In this document: one piece after another, positions 25,422 to 33,593 of the stretch
How the letters are laid out: the number at the start of each line of letters is the position of its first letter
Numbering within the stretch: position 1 is the stretch's first letter
NCBI GenBank assembly: GCA_002493515.1
Contig: DKYZ01000036.1
Location: 1 to 36,716, forward strand
Reading direction: 5' to 3'
DNA length: 36,716 nucleotides
Origin: Porphyromonadaceae bacterium UBA7087
Lineage (GTDB): Bacteria; Bacteroidota; Bacteroidia; Bacteroidales; Muribaculaceae
Made by a program: the position numbers and the translations under genes
The notes under the pieces: generated by a model
What the model was told of the DNA's origin: nothing
What the model saw: the letters and a program-made list of their open reading frames with translations, nothing else
The model's database searches: none

Positions 25422-27328
25422 TCCTCTGCATCACCGAGAAACCGAGTGTAGGCCGCGACATAGCAAAAATCCTCGGAGCCACCCGCCAGCAGCCCGGCTT
25501 CATCGAGGGGAACGGCTATTGCGTGACCTGGACATTCGGACACCTCTGCACGCTCAAGGAGCCCGCCGACTACACCCCGGCCTGGAAAGCCTGGGCGCTC
25601 TCGCGCCTTCCCATGATACCCCCGAGATTCGGAATCAAGCTTATCGACCAGGACAGCATCAAGAAGCAGTTCGCCACGATAGAGAAGCTTATCGGAGCCT
25701 GCGACGAGGTGATAAACTGCGGCGATGCCGGCCAGGAAGGCGAGCTTATCCAGCGATGGGTAATGCAGAAGGCAGGATGTAAGAAACCGGTGAAACGGCT
25801 ATGGATCAGCTCGCTTACCGACGAGGCCATACGCGAGGGATTCTCCCATCTGAAGCCGAGCCAGGAGCTTGAGCCGCTTTACCGTGCAGGCCTTTGCCGC
25901 GCCATAGGCGACTGGGTGCTTGGAATGAACGCCACAAGGCTATACACCATCAAATACGCGGCCCAGGGCCAGATTCTCTCCATTGGCCGGGTGCAGACCC
26001 CTACCCTCTCGCTGGTGGTGGAGCGCCAGAAGGAAATTGAGAGTTTCGTCCCTGAGAATTACTGGGAGCTGAAAACGCTCTACCGTGACGTACTCTTTTC
26101 AGCAGCGTCAAAAGCATTCAAGACGGAAGAGGAGGCGCAAAAGCTCATGGCGGAGATCGCACCTCTACCCTTCGAAGTCACCGATGTGGCCAAAAAGAAG
26201 GGTAAGGAGGCACCCCCCAAACTGTTCGACCTGACAAGCCTACAGGTGGAGTGTAACCGCAAGTTCAATCTCAGCGCCGACGAGACCCTGAAGACCATAC
26301 AGTCGCTGTATGAGAAGAAAGTGGCGACATATCCGCGTGTGGACACCACTTATCTCACCGACGACGTGTATCCAAAATGCGGACAGATCCTCAACTCGCT
26401 GGTGCAGTATCAGGACATACTTCAGGATATACGCGGAAAGCGTCTTAAGAAAAGCCCGAAGGTTTTCGATAATTCAAAGGTCACCGACCATCACGCCATA
26501 ATACCGACGGGGCAGCCGTTGCCCTCGGGAATGACCGACGCGGAGCTGAAGGTGTTTGACCTGATAGCCCGCCGTTTCGTGGCGGCGTTTTTTCCTGACT
26601 GCACTTTCGAACAGACCACGGTAAAGGGAAAAGCGGGCAAAGTGGCGTTCAAAGCCTCTGGAAAAGTGATAATCGACCCGGGATGGAAAAAGGTATTCGC
26701 CAAGGACGACCAGTCGGCGCCGCAGGAAGACTCACGCAAGGATGATGCCGACAACGCCGTGCTGCCACCATTCACGCCAGGCGAAAGCGGACCTCACACT
26801 CCCAGAACAGTAAAAAAGACAACACAGCCTCCCAAATACTATACGGAAGGCACCTTGCTCAAGGCCATGGAGACAGCCGGAGCCACCGTCGACGACGAGG
26901 ACCTCCGCGAGGCCCTGAAAGCGAACGGCATCGGACGCCCCTCCACAAGGGCGGCCATAATAGAGATTCTTTACAAGAGGGGATACATATGCCGTGAACG
27001 CAAGTCAATAAGGGCTACCGAGGCGGGAGTGCAGCTCATTTCCCTTATAAAGGAGGAATTGCTGAAAAGCGCGAAACTGACAGGAATCTGGGAAGGGAAA
27101 CTGCGTCAGATAGAGAGAGGACAGTATAGCGCGGAGGAATTTATCGCCAACATAAAGCAGATGATATGCGAAATCACAAGCGCGGTGATGCTCGACAACA
27201 CCAACCGGCGAATTGAGGCTGTGCAGCAGACCTCCGCTCCGAAAGGAAAGACAGCCGCTCCGAAAGGCAAAAAGACACCCATAGGAGGAGCGTCAAAAAC
27301 CAAAGACGGGGCTTCCGGCGTTAGTTAG
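25418..27328 (+). CDS. topB: DNA topoisomerase III (type IA) with variant TOPRIM acidic motif
   Basis: A 636-residue type IA topoisomerase that decatenates and relaxes DNA by single-strand passage. The TOPRIM domain begins MILCITEKPSVGRDIAKILG with the usual Glu7. The nucleophilic tyrosine is in ATYPRVDTTYL near residue 305, and SIGRVQTPTLSLVVERQKEIE and GIGRPSTRAAIIEILYKRGYI are conserved. The TOPRIM acidic motif near residue 102 reads GDAGQEGE, where most relatives have DxDREGE, so the second aspartate is a glycine. The C-terminus ends in a basic, Ala/Lys-rich tail without zinc fingers. It is coupled to mazG by a 4-bp overlap. It looks like a housekeeping TopB, with no conjugation genes nearby. 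Confidence 0.93.
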   Translation: MILCITEKPSVGRDIAKILGATRQQPGFIEGNGYCVTWTFGHLCTLKEPADYTPAWKAWALSRLPMIPPRFGIKLIDQDSIKKQFATIEKLIGACDEVINCGDAGQEGELIQRWVMQKAGCKKPVKRLWISSLTDEAIREGFSHLKPSQELEPLYRAGLCRAIGDWVLGMNATRLYTIKYAAQGQILSIGRVQTPTLSLVVERQKEIESFVPENYWELKTLYRDVLFSAASKAFKTEEEAQKLMAEIAPLPFEVTDVAKKKGKEAPPKLFDLTSLQVECNRKFNLSADETLKTIQSLYEKKVATYPRVDTTYLTDDVYPKCGQILNSLVQYQDILQDIRGKRLKKSPKVFDNSKVTDHHAIIPTGQPLPSGMTDAELKVFDLIARRFVAAFFPDCTFEQTTVKGKAGKVAFKASGKVIIDPGWKKVFAKDDQSAPQEDSRKDDADNAVLPPFTPGESGPHTPRTVKKTTQPPKYYTEGTLLKAMETAGATVDDEDLREALKANGIGRPSTRAAIIEILYKRGYICRERKSIRATEAGVQLISLIKEELLKSAKLTGIWEGKLRQIERGQYSAEEFIANIKQMICEITSAVMLDNTNRRIEAVQQTSAPKGKTAAPKGKKTPIGGASKTKDGASGVS

Positions 27329-27330
27329 GA

Positions 27331-27513
27331 ATGGCTACCAATCTCATAATCCAATATTCAATAGTCGGCGCCATCCTTGCCGGAGCGGTCGTCTGGGTCA
27401 TCGTGAAAGCCATTCAGGCTCATAAAAACCGGGGCAAATTCTCCGGAGGATGCTGCGGCTGCGCCCTCAAGGAGAAATGCACCTCGCCGAAAAACGACCG
27501 CTCCAGAAAATAA
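27331..27513 (+). CDS. FeoB-associated Cys-rich membrane protein
   Basis: A 60-residue protein with one transmembrane helix (about 8-28) and a cytoplasmic tail carrying CCGCALKEKC. This helix plus CxxC-like cluster is the pattern of the small FeoB-associated Cys-rich proteins normally encoded next to the ferrous iron transporter feoB. No feoA or feoB lies here; it directly follows topB (2-bp gap) and faces a convergent gene 11 bp away. The cysteines may bind iron or sense redox state, which is inference. Confidence 0.75.
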   Translation: MATNLIIQYSIVGAILAGAVVWVIVKAIQAHKNRGKFSGGCCGCALKEKCTSPKNDRSRK

Positions 27514-27524
27514 GAGGCCAGACT

Positions 27525-28856
27525 CTATTTAGCCTGACGGATCACGTCTCTGTGCTCAAACAGGTTCTGACGCGGCAGGCTGTCGCTGTAGCGCGCACGC
27601 ATGTTCTCAACCAGTCTCGAAAGCTCATGTGATATACGCGAGCCTACAAGCGAGCCAGTGTTGGTGATTATTATCCAGCAGTCGCCGTCAGGGAAACGCT
27701 CTATCAGGGTATGTGTCGACGCGAGCGTCCCGGTTCTCTCCCAGCGTCCATGCTCGTCGGTGCTGCTCCAACCCGCAGCCAGTTTCTCCTTTTCAGAATA
27801 TGAGGTCATGAGATCGATGGTAGAGGGACGCAGTATGTCGGGAATGTCCGGATGCTTGTCAACCATGGCGACCATCAGACTCAGTGCAGCAGCCGACGTA
27901 CACCATCCACCGGCTCCCGAAAGGGCATGATAGTCGCTTCCTCCGTAAATCGGAGGCACCATCCTTCCGCTTCCGGTAAATTCCTCCACAAGGTCGCGGG
28001 TCTCGGTGTAATACCTCACCTCCTCGGGATATTTCTGTTCATAATAGTTGGTGGCCATCCTCATCCCGCGTGGGCCTATCTGTCCGAGCATGTTCTCGGC
28101 CACATACTTCTCATATTCCATCCCCGAGGCCTTCTCCACAATCATCGACAGCACGAGATAGCCATAATTGGAATATCTTCTTCCTGAGCGCGGAGTGTAA
28201 CTTAGCCTGCGACGAAGCACGATCCTTGTCAGCTCATCGGCGTCAGGAGGCGTGGAGAGCTTGTTCTGCGCGATTATGTCGCGGGTGGTGAAAAGCGGGT
28301 CGCCGAGATTACGTCCGAAGCCGCCCCGGTGAAGCAGCAGGTCATAGACAGTGATGTCATATATACGCTTATCCCTTATCTCTGAATTGAAATCCTCACG
28401 GTCAAGAATTCCGCCGGGACCGAAGACCCTGTCGGTGAGCTTGAGCTTACCCTGCTCGGCAAGTTTCATGACGGCAATCGCCGTCACCAGCTTTGAGGCC
28501 GATGCAATCCTCATGATATGTCCGGGGGTCATCTTCTCACCTTTCTCCTTGTCGGCCCAGCCATAACCCTTGGCATAAAGCAGGGAGTCGTTGCGGCTTA
28601 CCGCGAAAGAGACACCCTGCAGGCTCCGGCGGTACATATAACGCTCTATGTCGGCGTCAACCCCCTTCATCGAGCTCTGGCTTGACGCGGCGTTAGAAAG
28701 AGTGTCGAGCCAGTGTACCCCCGCCTCGGCCATTCCCTCCTGCTTTCCCGCCTCCCTTTTCAAGCGGAAATAAGGCACCACCAGAAGCACGACGGCGAGC
28801 ACTGACGAGAACAAGACCAGACCGATTGTGGAATATTTTATATCGCGGCGTGTCAT
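27525..28856 (-). CDS. Membrane-anchored serine hydrolase of the beta-lactamase/class C family
   Basis: A 443-residue protein with an N-terminal transmembrane anchor (about 12-32) and a serine beta-lactamase-like domain. The SxxK motif is IASASKLVTAIAV near residue 120, the YxN motif is RYSNYGYLVLS near 235, and GAGGWCTSAAALS and HTLIERFPDG lie further on. The family includes D,D-peptidases, esterases and beta-lactamases, and the substrate cannot be decided from sequence. The ATG at 28856 starts one base after the dtd stop; an in-frame codon at 28880 would overlap dtd and is less likely. It is the last gene of mtnN - dtd - serine hydrolase. Confidence 0.83.
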   Translation of the reverse strand: MTRRDIKYSTIGLVLFSSVLAVVLLVVPYFRLKREAGKQEGMAEAGVHWLDTLSNAASSQSSMKGVDADIERYMYRRSLQGVSFAVSRNDSLLYAKGYGWADKEKGEKMTPGHIMRIASASKLVTAIAVMKLAEQGKLKLTDRVFGPGGILDREDFNSEIRDKRIYDITVYDLLLHRGGFGRNLGDPLFTTRDIIAQNKLSTPPDADELTRIVLRRRLSYTPRSGRRYSNYGYLVLSMIVEKASGMEYEKYVAENMLGQIGPRGMRMATNYYEQKYPEEVRYYTETRDLVEEFTGSGRMVPPIYGGSDYHALSGAGGWCTSAAALSLMVAMVDKHPDIPDILRPSTIDLMTSYSEKEKLAAGWSSTDEHGRWERTGTLASTHTLIERFPDGDCWIIITNTGSLVGSRISHELSRLVENMRARYSDSLPRQNLFEHRDVIRQAK

Positions 28857-28857
28857 G

Positions 28858-29307
28858 TCATTTATCCCTGCTGTCGGCAATTATTGTCACCGGGCCATCG
28901 TTGACAAGGCTTACTTTCATGTCGGCTCCGAAACGGCCCCTTCCTACGCTCTTTCCCGTCTCGCGCTCCATCTCGGCACAGAAGCCCTCATATAAAGGTA
29001 TGGCGAGGTCATGGCCCGCGGCGTTGATATAGCTCGGACGGTTTCCTTTGCGGATAGAGGCGGCAAGGGTGAACTGGCTCACCACAAGAACCTCCCCGTC
29101 GACATCACGGACACTGAGGTTCATCACGTCGGCGGCATCCGGAAAGATCCTCATAGCCGCGCACTTCCTCGCAAGCCACTCCATGTCAGACTGTTCATCG
29201 CCCCTCTCTACACCGAGAAGAATCAACAGCCCCTTGCCTATCTGCGCCACTTTCTCTCCGTAAATAACGACGCTGGCTTCCGATACTCTCTGAATCACTG
29301 CTTTCAT
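28858..29307 (-). CDS. dtd: D-aminoacyl-tRNA deacylase
   Basis: A 149-residue protein, the full normal length. Dtd removes D-amino acids and glycine mischarged on tRNA. The two signature motifs are present: VVSQFTLAAS near residue 77, and the Gly-cis-Pro loop in GADMKVSLVNDGPVTI near 137, together with the start MKAVIQRVSEASV. The start overlaps the mtnN stop by ATGA, and the serine hydrolase follows after one base, so all three genes are almost certainly one transcript. Confidence 0.96.
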   Translation of the reverse strand: MKAVIQRVSEASVVIYGEKVAQIGKGLLILLGVERGDEQSDMEWLARKCAAMRIFPDAADVMNLSVRDVDGEVLVVSQFTLAASIRKGNRPSYINAAGHDLAIPLYEGFCAEMERETGKSVGRGRFGADMKVSLVNDGPVTIIADSRDK

Positions 29308-30017
29308 TTTCCAGCCCCCCTTTTATTGCGCGTCTCTCCCAGACGCGACACTATCTCACTGACCACCCGGAATGTTTTCTCGGGAGCCTCACTCCAGAAA
29401 TTCTTATATTGCGATATGTTGTCGCCGCTGCCCGGAGTGTCGCTCACCACTCTTATGACCGCCGCCGGGACTCCTGCCATATGGCAGGCCTGCGCTATGG
29501 ACGCCGACTCCATGTCCACAGCAAGAGCCTGTGGGAATTTTCCCTTAATCTCCCCTATCTCGGAAGCCTTTGAGATGAACTCGTCGCCAGTGCATATCAG
29601 ACCCTTCCTTAATCCGGGCAGTTCGAGCGAGCCGGCTATGCCCACAACCTCCTTGTCTGCCTCGAAATAGAGCGGACAGCCGTCGGCCTGTCCCGGATCT
29701 GTGCCAGGCCCGCACCATACGTCATGATACGCTATGCTGTCAGCCACGAGCACTGTCCCTATCTCCATCGACAGGTCGGCGCCCCCGGCCACTCCGCTGT
29801 TCAAGACCAGGTCGGGATGGAATTTATCTATTATAATATGTGTCCTAAGCGCGGAATTCACTTTTCCGATGCCGCATTTAGAGGCTATGACGCTGTGTCG
29901 GCCAATCTTTCCCTCAACAATCCTTACCCCTTCTGTCTCGCTCTCGCTCCTGTTCTCGAGAGCGTTCTCTATCAGCCTCAGCTCCTTGTCCATGGCTGCC
30001 AATATCGCTATTTTCAT
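29304..30017 (-). CDS. mtnN: 5'-methylthioadenosine/S-adenosylhomocysteine nucleosidase
   Basis: A 237-residue nucleosidase that cleaves adenine from methylthioadenosine and S-adenosylhomocysteine, feeding methionine salvage and the activated-methyl cycle. The general-acid Glu12 is present (MKIAILAAMDKELRLIE). GVAGGADLSMEIG, the ribose-binding DMESASIAQAC, and the catalytic Asp in RVVSDTPG near residue 190 complete the site. A TAAATTTG motif 20 bp upstream on the same strand is a good -7 element. It heads the operon with dtd and the serine hydrolase. Confidence 0.94.
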   Translation of the reverse strand: MKIAILAAMDKELRLIENALENRSESETEGVRIVEGKIGRHSVIASKCGIGKVNSALRTHIIIDKFHPDLVLNSGVAGGADLSMEIGTVLVADSIAYHDVWCGPGTDPGQADGCPLYFEADKEVVGIAGSLELPGLRKGLICTGDEFISKASEIGEIKGKFPQALAVDMESASIAQACHMAGVPAAVIRVVSDTPGSGDNISQYKNFWSEAPEKTFRVVSEIVSRLGETRNKRGAGK

Positions 30018-30036
30018 CTCTGCCGTTAATTTTTTG

Positions 30037-30044
30037 CAAATTTA
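30037..30044 (-). promoter_or_regulatory. -7 promoter element for mtnN
   Basis: TAAATTTG on the minus strand matches TAnnTTTG 20 bp before the mtnN start. TTCG (30066-30063) with an 18-bp spacer is a weak -33. Confidence 0.5.
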
Positions 30045-30111
30045 ATCATTTTTTCCAATCCCCGAATCCACAATTTATCATTGCCCTCTACGTTGTTTGG
30101 AATTTTTTGAC

Positions 30112-30119
30112 TACTTTTG
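30112..30119 (+). promoter_or_regulatory. -7 promoter-like element very close to the YciO-type start
   Basis: TACTTTTG matches TAnnTTTG but ends only 7 bp before the chosen ATG (30127), so transcription from it would give an almost leaderless mRNA. No -33 match was seen. Confidence 0.4.
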
Positions 30120-30126
30120 CGACGTT

Positions 30127-30732
30127 ATGAAAATCATTAAAATCTGGAACGACAATCCTTCCGACCGTCAGATTATGGAAATATGCCGCGACCTTGAGGC
30201 CGGGGCCACAATGATAATGCCTACCGACACGCTCTACGGCATATGCTGTGACGCGCTAAATGTCAAGGCCATAGAACGCATAGCAAGATTAAAGGGGATA
30301 AATCCCGACAAGACGAATCTGTCGGTGATATGCAGCGACATCTCAATGGCCGCCGAATACGCCCGTTTTGACAATTACGCGTTCAAGCTGCTCAAGGAGC
30401 TGACGCCCGGACCCTATACCTTCCTTTTCCGCGCCGCGTCATCGCTGCCTAAGGCCTTCAAGGGGCGCCGGATAGTGGGCGTAAGAATCCCGGCCAACGA
30501 CACATGCCGCCGGATAGCGGAGACTCTCGGAAACCCTCTGCTGACTACCTCCATTGAATATGCTGATGAGGATTATGCAGTGAATCCTGAGCTGATAGCC
30601 GAAGCTTATCACGACAAAGTGGACATTTTCATAGAGGGAGCCGACGGATCAACCGTGCCTTCAACTATAATCGACTGCACGGGCAGTGAGCCCGAACTTG
30701 TAAGACAGGGAGCCGGGGAATATGCCGAATGA
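30127..30732 (+). CDS. Sua5/YciO/YrdC-family protein, closest to YciO
   Basis: A 201-residue single-domain protein with the YrdC fold: PTDTLYGICCDALN near residue 36, TPGPYTFLF near 98 and RIVGVRIPAND near 118. The family includes the threonylcarbamoyl-AMP synthases of the tRNA t6A pathway. However, the segment NLSVICSDISMAAEYARFDNYAFKLLKEL resembles YciO more than TsaC, whose KR and PLS-type residues are not evident, so a t6A role is uncertain. The frame extends to a TTG at 30097; I take the ATG at 30127, which gives MKIIKIWNDNPS. It converges on the small membrane protein gene after 24 bp. Confidence 0.85.
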   Translation: MKIIKIWNDNPSDRQIMEICRDLEAGATMIMPTDTLYGICCDALNVKAIERIARLKGINPDKTNLSVICSDISMAAEYARFDNYAFKLLKELTPGPYTFLFRAASSLPKAFKGRRIVGVRIPANDTCRRIAETLGNPLLTTSIEYADEDYAVNPELIAEAYHDKVDIFIEGADGSTVPSTIIDCTGSEPELVRQGAGEYAE

Positions 30733-30756
30733 CGCCGGAAGCTGGTAAATCAGACC

Positions 30757-31035
30757 TCAGCCGAACACCACCTGCCAGGCTATATATTCCCCTATGAGGG
30801 AAAGTATGCCCAGGATTCCGAAGACAAAAGCCGCGGCATCAAGTTTGCCCGAGGCCAAAGGGCTGTATCTCTTCAGATATATGGCCACGAGATGGCAGAA
30901 TACCATCATAAACAGGAAAAACACATCGAAAAACGCCCACCACACGCTGCGCAGGCTGAATGTGAGCACGAGCATTATGACTATCAGCAGGAATGCTCCC
31001 CAGGCCGTGGCCTTTGATTGTATCAGTCTATTCAT
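30757..31035 (-). CDS. Small three-helix membrane protein of unknown function
   Basis: A 92-residue protein with three hydrophobic helices at about 12-28, 31-53 and 67-88 and a basic loop KRYSPLASGK between the second and third. I recognise no named family; similar short membrane proteins are common hypotheticals in Bacteroidales. It starts 30 bp after the stop of the Spi-domain gene on the same strand, so the two may share a transcript. Confidence 0.7.
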   Translation of the reverse strand: MNRLIQSKATAWGAFLLIVIMLVLTFSLRSVWWAFFDVFFLFMMVFCHLVAIYLKRYSPLASGKLDAAAFVFGILGILSLIGEYIAWQVVFG

Positions 31036-31065
31036 TTGTTTTTATCCTTTATTCCCTTCAAGCAT

Positions 31066-32184
31066 TCACCTCCATAATTTGAATCCGTATGATTCTCCGT
31101 TGTCGCCTTCCACTGTCGCGAAATAGAATCCGCGTGGTAGCGCCGACATGTCGAGAGACGCCGTGTCGGTTTCTCCGTATGTCTGGCGAGTCACCATCGA
31201 TCCGTTGAGGTTGTAGAGCCTCAGCAACCTTATACGCTGGGGGAACCATATCTGGAAGTGGCCGCCTCCCAATGCGCTCAATACAGGCTGCTCGGGATGA
31301 AGACGGGTCTCGAACATTCTCTCGCGCTGCGCCCGCTCCCTATCTGTCTCCTCTATGAAACTGTCGTAAAACTCGAACGGGTCATCCTCGGCCACAAGCT
31401 CCTCTACAACCAGAGCCTCGTCAAGTTCCGCCACCTGCCCGGCGCTCAGTATCTCAGTGGCATGCAGACGCATCAGCCAGTCGTTGGGGCTTTCGAACCG
31501 TATGTTGTAATAATCACCCTTACGGGCCGAGACTATGGCAGGACGCACGTCACCACCGTCGGCGATGCCTATGACCACCTCTCCGCGCTTCGACAGCTCT
31601 TCATCGATAAGGGTCTGCCATTGGTCGGGGCTGAATATGTCTGACGACAGTTCATCGGCACGGTCGGTGGTGAAGATATTGCTTACAATCTCGCTCGCGT
31701 CTTGGGAAGAGTATCTCATGTCGAAGTCCTGGCGGTGTGCGCCGAGTATGCCGCTGATATACTCCGGGAGGTTTCCCCACGCCTCTATGGCTCCGTAGGG
31801 GATGTCGCTGTCATATCTTATGCGCTCGATATCGGCGGCATATTCCCGCAGCAGTGATTTCTCCCCCTTGGTGAGTCGCTCGGGATCGAAATTGGTTTTC
31901 AGACTGTAACCCAAAATAGGGAAAGCCTTGTTCTCTACCGACACTATGACAAATCCTCCTGAAGGGAAATTATAGACGTGAAAAGGATGGAAAAGCCGGT
32001 CGGTGGTAAGTTTTTTCCCGGTATACACCAGTTTCGGCTCCCCCATCACCCGATGGTGAGCCTCATTGAAAAACATACGCGCCACCTGCCCCGTCTGCTT
32101 CTTGCTGACAGTTTCCGCCAAGGCCGGCGTGAAAGCTCCGGCAAACACAATGGCCGTCAATATTCCTTTTGCAATCCTTTTCAT
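31066..32184 (-). CDS. Secreted Spi-domain protein without a peptidase domain, with a T9SS-like C-terminus
   Basis: A 372-residue secreted protein. Residues 1-23 are a signal peptide. Residues about 25-130 (AETVSKKQTGQVARMFFNEA; FHVYNFPSGGFVIVSVENKAFPILGYS) match the Spi inhibitor/propeptide domain usually found at the N-terminus of C10 streptopain-like cysteine proteases. The catalytic C10 domain that should follow is absent. Residues about 150-290 are acidic and unrecognised. The last 70 residues (IRLLRLYNLNGSMVTRQ; TASLDMSALPRGFYFATVEG) resemble a type A C-terminal sorting domain of the type IX secretion system. It may be a free protease inhibitor delivered to the surface, or the remnant of a protease. 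The domain calls are by eye. Confidence 0.7.
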   Translation of the reverse strand: MKRIAKGILTAIVFAGAFTPALAETVSKKQTGQVARMFFNEAHHRVMGEPKLVYTGKKLTTDRLFHPFHVYNFPSGGFVIVSVENKAFPILGYSLKTNFDPERLTKGEKSLLREYAADIERIRYDSDIPYGAIEAWGNLPEYISGILGAHRQDFDMRYSSQDASEIVSNIFTTDRADELSSDIFSPDQWQTLIDEELSKRGEVVIGIADGGDVRPAIVSARKGDYYNIRFESPNDWLMRLHATEILSAGQVAELDEALVVEELVAEDDPFEFYDSFIEETDRERAQRERMFETRLHPEQPVLSALGGGHFQIWFPQRIRLLRLYNLNGSMVTRQTYGETDTASLDMSALPRGFYFATVEGDNGESYGFKLWR

Positions 32185-32263
32185 ACCTTAATAACGCGCC
32201 AGACGCCATAAAAGTATTATCATTCTCCATGTACTTCTTTATCTCTTATCATATCAATCACAT

Positions 32264-33472
32264 ATGGCAACCGTGAGAACCAAATTCCGTGCATCCTCCT
32301 CCGAAACGAAAGAGGGCACATTATTCTACCAAGTGATTCACAACCGAGTGGCCAGACAGATTTCTACCGGCTATAAACTTCATCCGCATGAATGGAACGC
32401 TGAAAGCAAGGAAATCGTCTTTCCGCCTGGTGTCGGGGAAACTCGCCGCATCCATCTGATTTCATTAAGTAATGCCGTCAGGGAAGACTCGAAACGGCTT
32501 AAAAGCATCATATCACGTCTTGAGCGTGAGGGGAACGGCTATACGGCAGAGGATGTGGTGGAAAAATACCACTCTCCGGCAGACAGTCCATGCCTCATCT
32601 CCTTTGCCCGGAATCTGGCAGGGCAACTGAGACAACTCGGAAAGCAATGCACTGCAGATACTTACACTACAGTGATCAACAGCTTCGAAAGGTTCAGGGA
32701 AAAGAATGACATTCCCATGGACGAAGTGGATTCCGACCTGATGGCCGCATACGAGGCGTATCTGAAATCAACCGGAGTCTGCCCCAACAGCATATCATTC
32801 TATATGCGTAATCTCAGGGCAATATACAACCGGGCGGTGGAAAAAGAATTGACAACCCAATGCTACCCCTTCAGGCATGTGTACACAGGAATCGACAAGA
32901 CAGTGAAACGCGCCGTGCCGCTGAATGTCATACGCCAGATACGTGACCTGGACCTGAGCATGAATCCGGCCATGGATTACGCGAGAGATATCTTCATGTT
33001 CTCGTTCTATACTCGCGGAATGTCATTCGTGGACATGGCGTTCCTGAGAAAAAAAGATCTGCAGAACGGCATTCTGTCTTACCGAAGGCACAAGACAGGC
33101 CAGCGGCTGTTAATCAAATGGGAGAAACCAATGCAGGATTTGATCGACAAGTATGACACCTCCGGCTCACTTTATATGCTGCCTATTATCAAAAACAGCG
33201 GCAAGGACGAACGGCGCCAGTACAAGAGCGAGGCGCACCGTGTAAACGCCAACCTGAAAAAAATCGGAAAACGGCTGGGGCTGGTAATACCGCTGACTAC
33301 TTATGTAGCTCGCCATGGCTGGGCCAGCATTGCCAAAAGCAAGAACATCCCTATTGCCACAATCAGCGAAGCGATGGGACACGACTCGGAAGCAACCACA
33401 AGAATCTATCTCGCCTCACTGGACACTTCTGTGGTGGACAAGGCAAACTGCATTATCCTCAAATCCCTATAA
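32264..33472 (+). CDS. Tyrosine site-specific recombinase, probable invertase of the adjacent switch
   Basis: A 402-residue tyrosine recombinase of the Bacteroidetes integrase type. It has an N-terminal arm-type DNA-binding region (about 1-95), a core-binding helical domain (about 105-195), and a catalytic domain (about 210-395). Catalytic residues by count are Arg251 (FYTRGMS), Lys277 (RRHKTGQ), Arg350-His351 (YVARHGW, with Tyr in the first HxxR position, as often in this group), His373 (MGHDSEA) and the nucleophile Tyr382 (RIYLAS). The gene ends 27 bp before a perfect inverted repeat enclosing a promoter-like motif. This suggests a local DNA invertase rather than an element integrase, and no att-like direct repeats were seen. 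It is divergent from the Spi-protein gene. Confidence 0.92.
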   Translation: MATVRTKFRASSSETKEGTLFYQVIHNRVARQISTGYKLHPHEWNAESKEIVFPPGVGETRRIHLISLSNAVREDSKRLKSIISRLEREGNGYTAEDVVEKYHSPADSPCLISFARNLAGQLRQLGKQCTADTYTTVINSFERFREKNDIPMDEVDSDLMAAYEAYLKSTGVCPNSISFYMRNLRAIYNRAVEKELTTQCYPFRHVYTGIDKTVKRAVPLNVIRQIRDLDLSMNPAMDYARDIFMFSFYTRGMSFVDMAFLRKKDLQNGILSYRRHKTGQRLLIKWEKPMQDLIDKYDTSGSLYMLPIIKNSGKDERRQYKSEAHRVNANLKKIGKRLGLVIPLTTYVARHGWASIAKSKNIPIATISEAMGHDSEATTRIYLASLDTSVVDKANCIILKSL

Positions 33473-33499
33473 AACAGGGAACAGCGTAAAACATCTGAT

Positions 33500-33520
33500 T
33501 TCTCTCCATAAGAGAAGTAG
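33500..33520 (+). repeat. Left inverted repeat / recombination site
   Basis: The 21-bp repeat contains CCATAAGAGAAGTAG and is the exact reverse complement of 33681-33701. The inner arm AGAGAAGTA (33511-33519) is intact. The outer arm (33497-33505) has two mismatches to the 9-bp arm seen in the right site. The 5-bp centre is CCATA. Confidence 0.88.
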
Positions 33521-33528
33521 TCTGTTTG

Positions 33529-33536
33529 CAAAGTTA
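33529..33536 (-). promoter_or_regulatory. -7 promoter element inside the invertible segment, facing the recombinase
   Basis: CAAAGTTA on plus reads TAACTTTG on minus, identical to the motifs before mazG and nrnA. It lies 8 bp inside the left repeat, so transcription would start near 33524 and run leftwards antisense to the 3' end of the recombinase gene. No consensus -33 TTTG is found 19-21 bp upstream, so an activator may be needed. Confidence 0.55.
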
Positions 33537-33593
33537 CAAAATTTCGGGAATTTTCGGCATGATATGGCGCTGATTATTTCCGGTCTCTTCAAG

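Noticed and set aside
32226..32250. TACTTCT sequence upstream of the recombinase as a third recombination site
   Set aside because: Only seven bases match the arm, and there is no dyad or 5-bp centre.
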